Assembly (NCBI RefSeq): GCF_000973725.1
Contig: NZ_CP009621.1
Span: 2,942,001-3,006,000 of the forward strand
Length of the DNA: 64,000 bases
DNA from: Pontibacter korlensis
GTDB taxonomy: Bacteria; Bacteroidota; Bacteroidia; Cytophagales; Hymenobacteraceae
Reading direction: 5' to 3'
Position 1 is the stretch's first letter. Each line of letters starts with the position of its first letter. Shown in pieces: positions 1-8,442 of the stretch. The position numbers and the translations under genes are program-made. The notes beneath the pieces were generated by a model, which saw only the letters and a program-made list of their open reading frames with translations, was not told where the DNA came from and searched no databases.

Positions 1-1
1 C

Positions 2-727
2 CACCCGTTGGCAGGAGAGGCCCTGAAGCTGGTTTGCTGGATAAATGGGAAGGAACGGGAGCTGTTTTACAAGCCTTTTGAGGCGGATGAAATGGAGGAG
101 AAGGAGGCAGCACAGTGTGTGCAGAAGTTTAAGTACTTTTTGCGGGAATTTACACGCGTGCTGAAGGACCCTGATTGGGAGCGTGGTGCGTGGGAAGATG
201 AGGTAGGCGGTGCTTTGCTCGGCTACCGGGACATGTATAAGCCAGATACAAAAATTACACGTCACCCTGAAATTGGCCTGATCATAATTGAAACACCACA
301 TCCACTGCATTACTACGCCCTTTTCGGCCGCACGCAGGGCTTCGATATGGTGCTTACTTGTTACAAAGACAATAAGTTTGAGTTGGAGTACAAGTATACT
401 ACTTGGGTAGATATCGTATCACGGCCAACACTGCCGCGGCTAAGTATGGCGCCACTTGCTGCACGCCTTAATGAACTGGAGGCTTCCGGCCGTAGCTGGA
501 CGCACGACTCCGTTACCGATACAGGACCTCTCCTGCGCTTGGATGGCGATAAGCTGACGCGCTCCGAAGCTTACGCTAACCCTACAGAGCGGGAAATCTA
601 TACTTCGTCTATACCTGTGGAAGAGCTGAAACAGGAAGTGGTGCAGTATTACCAGCAGGCTTACCAGAGCATCCAACCGAAGTACAACTGGAGCTGGAAA
701 GAGCTAAAAGAGCTTAATAAACAATAG
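2..727 (+). CDS. Hypothetical protein, 5' end cut by window edge
   Basis: The reading frame is open to the first base of the window, so the true start probably lies upstream; the first in-window start is a TTG at 8. The visible 239 residues are soluble, with no signal peptide or membrane segment. They are rich in aromatic and charged residues (WINGKERELFYKPF near the start, KYNWSWKELKELNKQ at the end). I do not recognise the family with certainty; it resembles uncharacterised conserved Bacteroidota proteins. It is followed immediately by a strong bidirectional terminator and converges on xseB, so it is not co-transcribed with it. No function can be assigned. Confidence 0.7.
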   Translation, partial: HPLAGEALKLVCWINGKERELFYKPFEADEMEEKEAAQCVQKFKYFLREFTRVLKDPDWERGAWEDEVGGALLGYRDMYKPDTKITRHPEIGLIIIETPHPLHYYALFGRTQGFDMVLTCYKDNKFELEYKYTTWVDIVSRPTLPRLSMAPLAARLNELEASGRSWTHDSVTDTGPLLRLDGDKLTRSEAYANPTEREIYTSSIPVEELKQEVVQYYQQAYQSIQPKYNWSWKELKELNKQ

Positions 728-730
728 ATC

Positions 731-774
731 ATAAAAGAAAAGAGACGCTATGTTCTGCGTCTCTTTTCTTTTAT
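731..774. terminator. Bidirectional intrinsic terminator
   Basis: An 18-bp, nearly perfect stem (left arm 731-748, right arm 757-774, core GAGACGC/GCGTCTC, loop TATGTTCT) is flanked by A-rich and T-rich arms. It serves both the hypothetical gene on the left and the converging xseAB operon on the right. Confidence 0.9.
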
Positions 775-799
775 AGTATAAAATGCTTCTAAGTATCCG

Positions 800-1063
800 C
801 TAAAACAGGGTACCGTTAGCTGCTTTGTTTTCCTGCGTTTTGGTTGGAGCAGGGGCTTCGCAATTTTCCTCGTTAAATACCTGATCAATAGCTTTCTCAG
901 CTTTGCGTAGCTTTTCCTTGCACAGTTTGATCAGTTGAGAAGAGCGCTGTACCTTTTGCGTCAGTTCATCCACGTCTACGGCGTCATTCTCAATGGCGCG
1001 TAAAATCTCCTCCAGTTCCTGGGTAGCCTCGCGGTATGTCATCTGGTTTAAGTCCTTATTCAT
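800..1063 (-). CDS. xseB: Exodeoxyribonuclease VII small subunit
   Basis: XseB is the small helical subunit of exonuclease VII, several copies of which bind XseA to degrade single-stranded DNA in the cytoplasm. The 87-residue product has the family signature in its first 60 residues: MTYREATQELEEILRAIE, then a hydrophobic-heptad helix ending LCKEKLRKAEKAID. Family members are usually 60-90 aa. The ATG at 1063 overlaps the 3' end of xseA by 8 nt, which indicates translational coupling in a two-gene operon. The C-terminal 25 residues (EAPAPTKTQENKAANG) look disordered. Confidence 0.95.
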   Translation of the reverse strand: MNKDLNQMTYREATQELEEILRAIENDAVDVDELTQKVQRSSQLIKLCKEKLRKAEKAIDQVFNEENCEAPAPTKTQENKAANGTLF

Positions 1064-2615
1064 CTGTATTAATATTTACAATCATGCTGTGGAGGGTACC
1101 ATCTTTCATTCTTGTTTCCACCACATCACTATTCTTTACTTCTTTTATACTCTTGATAATTTTGCCATTGATAAGTGTGAGCGTATAGCCACGCAGCAAC
1201 AGTTTCTCTGGGTTATTAGCTTCTATACTCATTTCCAGCAGCTTTAGGCGGTGTTGTTCACCCTGTAGTTTGCCCTTGGCGCTGTACTCCAGCTTATCGC
1301 TATACTTGGTAAAGGTAAGTTGCCGTTGCTTTAGTTTATCTTTTGCCTCCGTTTCTACACAGTGCACCAGGTGGTTTAGCTCGTGCTCTTTCATGTGCAG
1401 GTAGCGCTGGCTTTTGCCTTCCACGCACACCGACAGCTCTTGCAGGTGGCGCTGCCGCTCGTGCAGCAGGTCTTTGGTTTCAGCATTCACATCCTTCTCC
1501 AGATCGCTGATCTGGTGTCGCTGTGCCTCCAGGTAAGCCTTTGGTTTTAGCAACAAGCTGCGTGATAGGGTCTCCAGCTTGTTCTTGCTTGTCTGGAGTA
1601 ACTGCCGGGTTATGTTCTGGAAGCGTAAGCTCACACGCTCCAGCTTATCATCTGTCAGTTTCAGTTGCTGCGCTGCAAACATCCTGATGCTGTCGAACAG
1701 ATCTTCTGCGTGTTCTTCCGCCTCCCTAAATCTGTCAATCAGGAAACCGGCAACAGCTGTAGGTGTTTTCAGGCGCGTGTTGGCTAGCATATCGGCTATA
1801 CTTTCGTCCCGCTCATGGCCTATACCTGTTAGCACCGGAAGCGGCGAATTACCAATGGCCGCTGCAATTTTATAGTCGTCGAAGCAGCTCAAGTCTGTCT
1901 GAGAGCCTCCGCCACGAATCAGTACAATAGCATCAAACTGGTCGCTGTGCCGGGCAATCTGTGCAAATGCTTGCGCTACCGAAGCCGGCGCTTCGTTGCC
2001 CTGTACCGTGGCCGGGAAAAGTGTGGTTTGGAAATCATAACCGTAGCTGTTGTTCTCCAGCTGATGCATAAAGTCTTGGAAACCTGCTGCGGTGGCAGAT
2101 GATATAACGGCCAAACGTTGCGGTACCAGTGGCAGCTCCAGTTCTTTGTTGGCCTCGAGCAATCCCTCTGCTTCAAGTCGCTTCAGTGTTTCGAGCCGCT
2201 GGCGAGCCAGGTCGCCAATAGTATAATTAGGGTCAATATTACTGATGTCGAGGCTGAGGCCGTAAAGCTCATGGAAACGCACTGATGCCTGCAGCAGTAC
2301 TTTCAGCCCTGCACGCAGCGGCTGCCCTGTTTTCTCCTCAAAGTAACGGCTCAACATTTGATAGCGAGAGCCCCAAATAGTTGCGCGGGCCTGTGCCAGC
2401 ATTTGACGCGCGTCGTCGCCTTTATCTACCAGAGTCAGGTAACGGTGGCCTTTCCTACGATCCACGTTTACCTGTGCTACTTCTGCTACTACCCAATAGC
2501 TATCCGGAAACGCCACTTCCAGCTCCTCGCGTATCTGCTGGTGCAGTTCATACAGCGAGAGCGGGGCCTGGTGCTCCTCATACGCAATGGTTTGGCGAAA
2601 AAAGATCTGGGACAT
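1056..2615 (-). CDS. xseA: Exodeoxyribonuclease VII large subunit
   Basis: XseA is the catalytic large subunit of exonuclease VII, which cuts single-stranded DNA from either end into oligonucleotides. From the N-terminus there is an OB-fold DNA-binding domain (about residues 10-120, containing YWVVAEVAQV and RKGHRYLTLVDK), a catalytic core (about 125-320, with LAVISSATAAGFQDF, VLIRGGGSQTDLSCFDD and GIGHERDESIADMLA), and a long alpha-helical region rich in K/E/Q/L. At about 519 aa it exceeds the usual 400-460, mainly through that coiled-coil section. I chose the ATG at 2615 (MSQIFFRQ) over an upstream GTG at 2642 because homologues start near this point. It is followed by overlapping xseB. Confidence 0.95.
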   Translation of the reverse strand: MSQIFFRQTIAYEEHQAPLSLYELHQQIREELEVAFPDSYWVVAEVAQVNVDRRKGHRYLTLVDKGDDARQMLAQARATIWGSRYQMLSRYFEEKTGQPLRAGLKVLLQASVRFHELYGLSLDISNIDPNYTIGDLARQRLETLKRLEAEGLLEANKELELPLVPQRLAVISSATAAGFQDFMHQLENNSYGYDFQTTLFPATVQGNEAPASVAQAFAQIARHSDQFDAIVLIRGGGSQTDLSCFDDYKIAAAIGNSPLPVLTGIGHERDESIADMLANTRLKTPTAVAGFLIDRFREAEEHAEDLFDSIRMFAAQQLKLTDDKLERVSLRFQNITRQLLQTSKNKLETLSRSLLLKPKAYLEAQRHQISDLEKDVNAETKDLLHERQRHLQELSVCVEGKSQRYLHMKEHELNHLVHCVETEAKDKLKQRQLTFTKYSDKLEYSAKGKLQGEQHRLKLLEMSIEANNPEKLLLRGYTLTLINGKIIKSIKEVKNSDVVETRMKDGTLHSMIVNINTDE

Positions 2616-2737
2616 GGGGCAACTACGTTTCTTCTCCTGCACAACCGGCAGAAAACCGGCTCCTAAGTCCCGAAGATAGGACTTTTTTGACTAAGATGAT
2701 TAGTAAGGTCGTGGAGAAAAAGTTTTTTGCTTTTCCC

Positions 2738-2760
2738 AAACAGGATTTACAGGATTGATA
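2738..2760. repeat. Short tandem CAGGATT motif, repeat-like
   Basis: Two close copies of ACAGGATT (AAACAGGATTT and ACAGGATTG) lie in the non-coding stretch upstream of xseA. This motif resembles short interspersed repeats often seen between genes in Cytophagales. Only one locus is visible here, so dispersal in the genome is inferred. Confidence 0.3.
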
Positions 2761-2871
2761 TGTGAGTAAGGATATACACTTCCGCTGGCGCGGGTTTGTA
2801 ATGCTTGCCTTTTTATAGAAGTAAGTTTGTAACTCAACTAGTACTGCAGGGGCAGAGAGCTATTCAGATAA

Positions 2872-3090
2872 ACCCACCCCTCCGAGGAGGGGAATTTTTG
2901 GGAACGATAAACATCCCCCTGTGCCCCTTCAAAGGGGTTTAGCAAAGGGTGGAGCTATAGAGTCTGATCCCAGTCCTTAGGTTGAGCGCCTTGTGAGATC
3001 CGGTGCCCGAAGGGCAGCGCTTTGGCGCAGGAGGGAACACAGCGCGATGCCCAAAGACGAGGCCTCCCGGCCTGGAGGGCACCAAAGCTG
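2872..3090. repeat. Gene-free, palindrome-rich, repeat-like intergenic segment
   Basis: The 2616-3350 region has no convincing gene. It holds two tight palindromes, CCCCTCC-GA-GGAGGGG (2877-2892) and CCCCTT-CA-AAGGGG (2924-2937). A distinctly G+C-rich block follows at about 2985-3080, with nested stems such as TGCCC-GAA-GGGCA and CTCC-CGGCCT-GGAG. The block is unlike the flanking A+T-rich DNA and looks like a dispersed REP-type element. A 77-codon minus-strand ORF here (2955-3188) is composed of this repeat-like sequence and is probably not a gene. Confidence 0.4.
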
Positions 3091-3356
3091 GAGGTAAATT
3101 GAGTTGGTTGTGAAGCTAGGGATGAACAATAGCAAAAAAGGATATCTTGCCTCAAGTTCAGAAAGCTGTAACCATGAAAGTATGGCAATTTAAGTCAGTT
3201 GAATTGCCATACTCTCCATTATAGCAGGACACAAGTCTTGAAACATGAGGCAAGAAAGCGGAGGGAAAACAAACAAACTACGACTATTTATTTGCTTAGA
3301 CAGTTAGCAGAAAAGCATACTTATCAGAGAGAACTTTTCAAAAAACATCAAAATAA

Positions 3357-3389
3357 TTTGGCTTTTTTAAAATAGCCCCCGTATACTTG
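3357..3389 (+). promoter_or_regulatory. Candidate Bacteroidota promoter of the met operon
   Basis: TTTG at 3357-3360 and TATACTTG at 3382-3389 approximate the Bacteroidota -33 TTTG / -7 TAnnTTTG consensus, with one mismatch and a 21-nt spacer. The predicted RNA start (about 3396) lies roughly 27 nt before the first stem of the SAM riboswitch, as expected for a riboswitch leader. Confidence 0.5.
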
Positions 3390-3421
3390 CATCATCAAGT
3401 CAATAATCCCTTTGCGGATAT

Positions 3422-3533
3422 TGATTTATAAAGAAGCGTGGAGAGACAGGCTCTGTGAAACGCTAGCAACCTAACCTTCGGTGTTAAGGTGCTAATTCCT
3501 GAGTTTGGCAGGGTGCCGGACGAATATAAATTG
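3422..3533 (+). promoter_or_regulatory. SAM-I (S-box) riboswitch aptamer upstream of metY
   Basis: The P1 arms are ATTTATA (3424-3430) and TATAAAT (3525-3531). P2 is AGCGT/ACGCT. The conserved GAGAGACAGGCTCT and TGAAACGCTAGCAACC segments follow, then a small P3 (AAC-C-TTCG-G-TGTT) and the invariant AAGGTGCTAATTCC. Order and motifs match the SAM-I class, which senses S-adenosylmethionine and usually represses methionine genes. No classic terminator directly follows P1; instead a short ORF starts 10 nt beyond it, so the expression platform appears unusual. Confidence 0.88.
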
Positions 3534-3541
3534 ATACGGTC

Positions 3542-3685
3542 ATGAAAAAGGGAATCAAGCCAACACAGCACGTATTATTACCATTGCCGACAGTAGCACT
3601 ACTGTTGCAAAACTTCTTTTTAGCTCCTGCTAGAGCTTCAGTCATGCGCACATCCATGTGTGTCATGCAAAGCTGTTGTTGCTAA
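3542..3685 (+). CDS. Putative Cys/Met-rich leader peptide of the met operon
   Basis: This is an unannotated 47-codon ORF starting 10 nt after the SAM-I aptamer. Its C-terminus is MRTSMCVMQSCCC followed by TAA: three Met and four Cys in the last 13 residues, with three consecutive Cys codons (TGT TGT TGC) directly before the stop. An internal ATG at 3644 would give only those 13 residues and is an alternative start. The N-terminal part is hydrophobic (VLLPLPTVALLLQNFFLAPARA). Its position between riboswitch and metY, and the resemblance of its tail to the two leader ORFs upstream of sulfite reductase, suggest a regulatory leader. Translation is unproven. Confidence 0.55.
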   Translation: MKKGIKPTQHVLLPLPTVALLLQNFFLAPARASVMRTSMCVMQSCCC

Positions 3686-3716
3686 TCCAGGTATAAAATT
3701 CCTGTCTTCAATAAAC

Positions 3717-5151
<1,435 letters not shown>

Positions 5152-5165
5152 GTAAAAAGTATAAA

Positions 5166-6230
5166 ATGCCAACACATCACGTTTTTCATTATCAAGAAGA
5201 GTTTAAGTTGGAGTCAGGAGCAGTGCTTCCTGGCTTCCAGCTCAATTATACAACTTATGGTACTTTAAATCCGCAGCAAAGTAACGTGGTGTGGGTATGC
5301 CATGCCCTAACCGGCAGCTCCGATTTTACCGACTGGTGGTGCGACTTATTTGGAGCGGGCAAGCTCTATGATCCAAATGAGTGGTTTATAGTATGTGCTA
5401 ATACCTTGGGTGGTTGCTATGGCTCTACAGGGCCGCTCTCGGTTAACCCTACAACGCTTCAGCCATACTTCCATACCTTTCCACAACTAACCAACCGCGA
5501 CATAGTGCGTGCTTTTGATTTGCTGCGGAAAGAGCTGGCATTTGAGCGTGTACATACCTTGATCGGTAGCTCATTAGGTGGGCAGCAGGCGCTGGAGTGG
5601 GCGCTGCAAAAGCCTGATGTGTTTGAGCGGCTGGTGCATGTAGCAAGCAATGCCCGCCATTCTCCATGGGGAATTGCCTTCAACGAGAGCCAGCGAATGG
5701 CTATCCGACAGGACCCCACCTGGGCAACAAGTACCGAAGATGCGGGCAAAGAGGGAATGAAAACAGCCCGTGCTATCGCTATGCTTTCATACAGGCACTA
5801 CAATACCTATAATGAGGCACAACAGGAGCCAGGACACAGCATCACCGATAATTTCAGAGCAGCCAGTTACCAGGTGTATCAGGGTGAAAAAATTGCCAAG
5901 CGCTTTAATGCCTATACTTATTGGCTGCTGTCCAAGGCCATGGACTCGCACAACGTGGGCCGCGACAGGGGAGGAGTAGAGAAGGCTTTGGCCAAACTTA
6001 AAGCGCGCAGCTTGTTTGTGGGGGTGGATACAGACCTGCTGTTCCCGGTAGAGGAGCAGCTTTTTTTGCACGAGCACGTGGCAGGGTCTTCCTTCAGCCT
6101 TATCCGCTCCAACTACGGACACGACGGCTTTTTGGTAGAGTTTGACCAGTTAACAGAGGCTATTCAGGATTTTTATAAACAGGAAAAAGTAAAAGAGGAA
6201 CAATTAAACTATGAAAAGCAAGAGCAGTAA
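5166..6230 (+). CDS. metX: Homoserine O-acetyltransferase
   Basis: MetX acetylates homoserine with acetyl-CoA, supplying the substrate of MetY. It is a 354-residue alpha/beta-hydrolase-fold enzyme. The nucleophile elbow GSSLGG carries Ser136, the catalytic Asp is D290 in VDTDLLFP, and the His is H319 in YGHDGFL. The oxyanion region CHALTGSSD and NTLGGCYGSTGP are typical of the family. Acetyl versus succinyl specificity cannot be settled by eye, but pairing with MetY supports acetyl. Its last 20 nt overlap the start of hom, so the two are translationally coupled. Confidence 0.93.
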   Translation: MPTHHVFHYQEEFKLESGAVLPGFQLNYTTYGTLNPQQSNVVWVCHALTGSSDFTDWWCDLFGAGKLYDPNEWFIVCANTLGGCYGSTGPLSVNPTTLQPYFHTFPQLTNRDIVRAFDLLRKELAFERVHTLIGSSLGGQQALEWALQKPDVFERLVHVASNARHSPWGIAFNESQRMAIRQDPTWATSTEDAGKEGMKTARAIAMLSYRHYNTYNEAQQEPGHSITDNFRAASYQVYQGEKIAKRFNAYTYWLLSKAMDSHNVGRDRGGVEKALAKLKARSLFVGVDTDLLFPVEEQLFLHEHVAGSSFSLIRSNYGHDGFLVEFDQLTEAIQDFYKQEKVKEEQLNYEKQEQ

Positions 6231-7470
6231 ACGCATCGGTATTTTTGGCTTCGGCTGTGTTGGGCAGGGACTACACGATGTTTTGCAGGATAACCCGCAC
6301 CTGAGCGTAGCAAGAATATGTGTTCGTGATAAAGAAAAGCTGCGTACGCTGCCGAGCCACAGCTTTACTTATAATCCTCAGGAGCTGTTGCAAGATGACA
6401 GTATAGACCTTTTTGCAGAGTTGATCAGCGATCCGAAAGAAGCACTGCTGATTGTGCGACAGGCACTGAAAGCGGGGAAAACGATTGTCTCTGCTAATAA
6501 AAAGATGGTATCCGAGAACCTTCAGGAGCTGCTGGCTTTGCAGCAGGAGTTTGGAGGAACGTTGCTGTACGAGGCTGCCGTATGTGGTAGTATTCCTATC
6601 TTACGTACGCTGGAAGCTTACTATGGTACTGAACCGCTACAGGAGGTTAGTGGTATCCTGAATGGCTCTTCAAACTATATCCTCTCAAAACTAGATTCTG
6701 AGGGGATCTCCTATGCGGAGGCACTGGCAGAAGCTCAGGCGCTCGGTTTTGCCGAAGCTGATCCTACACTAGATGTATGTGGCTACGATGCTTTGCACAA
6801 GATTAGTTTGATTGCCGCGCACGCCTTTGGAGCTGTAATAAAGCCGGAGCAGGTTCTGCGTGCTGGCATACAACATATCAGAAAACAAGATATAGCATTA
6901 GCTCAGGCATTAGGAGCCCGGATTCGGTTGGTGGCATCTGCCAGACTTAACAAAAATAACATGCTGGAGCTGCAGGTACTGCCTACTCTGGTGTTTCCTG
7001 ATTCCGAATTGTACTATGTAGAGGCTGAGTTCAATGGAGTGCAACTACAGGCAAGGTATGCCGGCGACCAATTCCTGAAGGGTAGAGGGGCAGGTAGCCA
7101 TCCTACTGGTTCGGCAGTTTGGGCCGATGTGTCGGCTGCATTAGCTGGATATAAGTATAGCTATCCCAAGTTTAAGTATGATGCAGACGAAAACCTAAGA
7201 CCTGTGCCGTTGGAAGAGGAAGATGTGCTTAAAGTATACCTACGAACCACAAACCCAAACCTGCTGCCAGAGGTGCCATGGCTGGAATTGACAACTTTTG
7301 GAGAAGACCCACATGTAGGGCAGTTAGTTGGTGCAATTAGAAGAAAGGATTTGCTGTTGTACCTGCCAGCCTTGAAGCAGACCATGGCGTTCATTGCGCA
7401 GTTACCAGCCTCTGTATCAGCCGAACAGGTGGTAAATGCTTCTAATATAGTATTGGAAGAAGTAGCATAA
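6211..7470 (+). CDS. hom: Homoserine dehydrogenase
   Basis: This enzyme reduces aspartate semialdehyde to homoserine with NAD(P)H, the branch point to methionine and threonine. The N-terminal Rossmann motif IGIFGFGCVGQG spans residues 9-20. The catalytic domain includes TIVSANKKMV, AAVCGSIPILRTLEAYYG, GILNGSSNYILSKL and ADPTLDVCGYDALHKISLIA, all diagnostic. It is monofunctional (419 aa, no aspartokinase domain); aspartokinase is encoded separately at lysC. A short C-terminal region may be ACT-like. Being third in the riboswitch-led operon suggests its role here is feeding methionine synthesis. Confidence 0.95.
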   Translation: MKSKSSKRIGIFGFGCVGQGLHDVLQDNPHLSVARICVRDKEKLRTLPSHSFTYNPQELLQDDSIDLFAELISDPKEALLIVRQALKAGKTIVSANKKMVSENLQELLALQQEFGGTLLYEAAVCGSIPILRTLEAYYGTEPLQEVSGILNGSSNYILSKLDSEGISYAEALAEAQALGFAEADPTLDVCGYDALHKISLIAAHAFGAVIKPEQVLRAGIQHIRKQDIALAQALGARIRLVASARLNKNNMLELQVLPTLVFPDSELYYVEAEFNGVQLQARYAGDQFLKGRGAGSHPTGSAVWADVSAALAGYKYSYPKFKYDADENLRPVPLEEEDVLKVYLRTTNPNLLPEVPWLELTTFGEDPHVGQLVGAIRRKDLLLYLPALKQTMAFIAQLPASVSAEQVVNASNIVLEEVA

Positions 7471-7545
7471 TGGTGCTAATATTTGTACTTAATTATTTGA
7501 ATATATAACATCAGTATTATAAGGAGGTATATAGGTATATATAAA

Positions 7546-7593
7546 TTATACAATAGCTGTTTTTAATTTAATAAAAATGCAGCTATTGTATAA
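7546..7593. repeat. Long A+T-rich inverted repeat after hom
   Basis: Perfect 14-nt arms, TTATACAATAGCTG (7546-7559) and CAGCTATTGTATAA (7580-7593), enclose a loop that itself pairs (TTTTTA/TAAAAA). It lies in the 173-nt gap between hom and a lipoprotein gene on the same strand. It could be the met operon terminator, or an operator for the next gene; no clean U-tract follows. Confidence 0.55.
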
Positions 7594-7643
7594 ATCTCAC
7601 CGTACAAATAATCAATTCTAGTAGTGAATTAATTTGTACCAAT

Positions 7644-8369
7644 ATGAGAAAAATAATTATACCCTTTTTCACCTTCCTGATGGTAGCCTTGGGGCTATCT
7701 TCTTGTAGGCAAGATGGGGCGACACCCATCCAGAACGTAAAAGCCGGACCAACTTTACTTAGAGCACATGCTGGCGGTGGCTCGTGTGAAAATTATACTT
7801 ACTTCTACGATAACGAGCAGAAGACATTGGGCAATGTATTTACAAAACAGGTGTTAGTAGCTTTTGCCAGTGGCTTAAGCGCTGAGCAGGAGGCCAACAT
7901 AGTACAAGCTTTTGGCTTTGTAAAAGGAAAGAATGGCCAGGTTAGCTCAAACTCTGCGTTGTTGCATAATATTGAACTGGTAGACGGCCTTAACTGCAAA
8001 CAAGTAGAAATGGCCATGAAAGCATTGGCAGACGACCCTGCTATCACTTACGTGGCACCATACTTTATGAATGGAGACGGCTTGTTAGGAATAAGCAACG
8101 AAGCTATTGTTACCGTTAAGGAGGGGCAGGAAGACGCCCTGGCTGCACTAACTGCAGACTATAAGGCAGAAGTGTTGATGCCGCTGAGCGGACAGACTTA
8201 CCTGGTGCGTGTAGATAAAAGCTCTTCCGGTAATGCCCTTGACCTGGCAAACTTCCTGAAAGGAAAAGAAGGCATTAGCCATGCTGAGCCGGATTTTCTG
8301 GTTTCGCTAGAGGTGCCTGAGGTAGGATCTGCACCTGATAGAAGATCCAGATCAGGCTCCTTCCGCTAA
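7644..8369 (+). CDS. Lipoprotein resembling a stand-alone subtilase propeptide
   Basis: The 241-residue product begins with a lipoprotein signal (IIIPFFTFLMVALGLSSC, lipobox LSSC at about residue 21). Two related segments follow. The first (about 58-135) contains KQVLVAFASGLSAEQEANIV and DPAITYVAPYFM. The second (about 148-225) contains EAIVTVKEGQEDALAALT and KEGISHAEPDFLVSL. These resemble the I9/fervidolysin-type propeptides that precede S8 serine proteases, particularly the closing EPDF motif. No protease domain follows: the frame ends in a basic tail and a strong terminator. It could be a protease inhibitor, a chaperone for a protease encoded elsewhere, or a truncated protease gene. Confidence 0.7.
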   Translation: MRKIIIPFFTFLMVALGLSSCRQDGATPIQNVKAGPTLLRAHAGGGSCENYTYFYDNEQKTLGNVFTKQVLVAFASGLSAEQEANIVQAFGFVKGKNGQVSSNSALLHNIELVDGLNCKQVEMAMKALADDPAITYVAPYFMNGDGLLGISNEAIVTVKEGQEDALAALTADYKAEVLMPLSGQTYLVRVDKSSSGNALDLANFLKGKEGISHAEPDFLVSLEVPEVGSAPDRRSRSGSFR

Positions 8370-8387
8370 AACTGAACCTGTAGGTAT

Positions 8388-8428
8388 AAAAAAAGCCCGG
8401 CCTCTGTTACAGAGGCCGGGCTTTTTTT
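8388..8428. terminator. Bidirectional intrinsic terminator
   Basis: An 18-bp stem has core AGCCCGGCCTCT / AGAGGCCGGGCT, loop GTTAC, A7 on the left and T7 on the right. It separates the convergent lipoprotein gene and lysA. Confidence 0.95.
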
Positions 8429-8442
8429 ATGAGTATGTTGAC

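Noticed and set aside
2381..2758. 125-codon plus-strand ORF over the xseA start
   Set aside because: It is antisense to the well-conserved OB-fold region of xseA and lacks any domain.
2955..3188. 77-codon minus-strand ORF in the intergenic block
   Set aside because: It is composed of the G+C-rich repeat-like segment, has no family signature, and follows repeat palindromes rather than coding bias.
3484..3666. 60-codon minus-strand ORF opposite the SAM-I riboswitch
   Set aside because: It is the complement of a structured aptamer and the leader ORF; its composition is explained by those.
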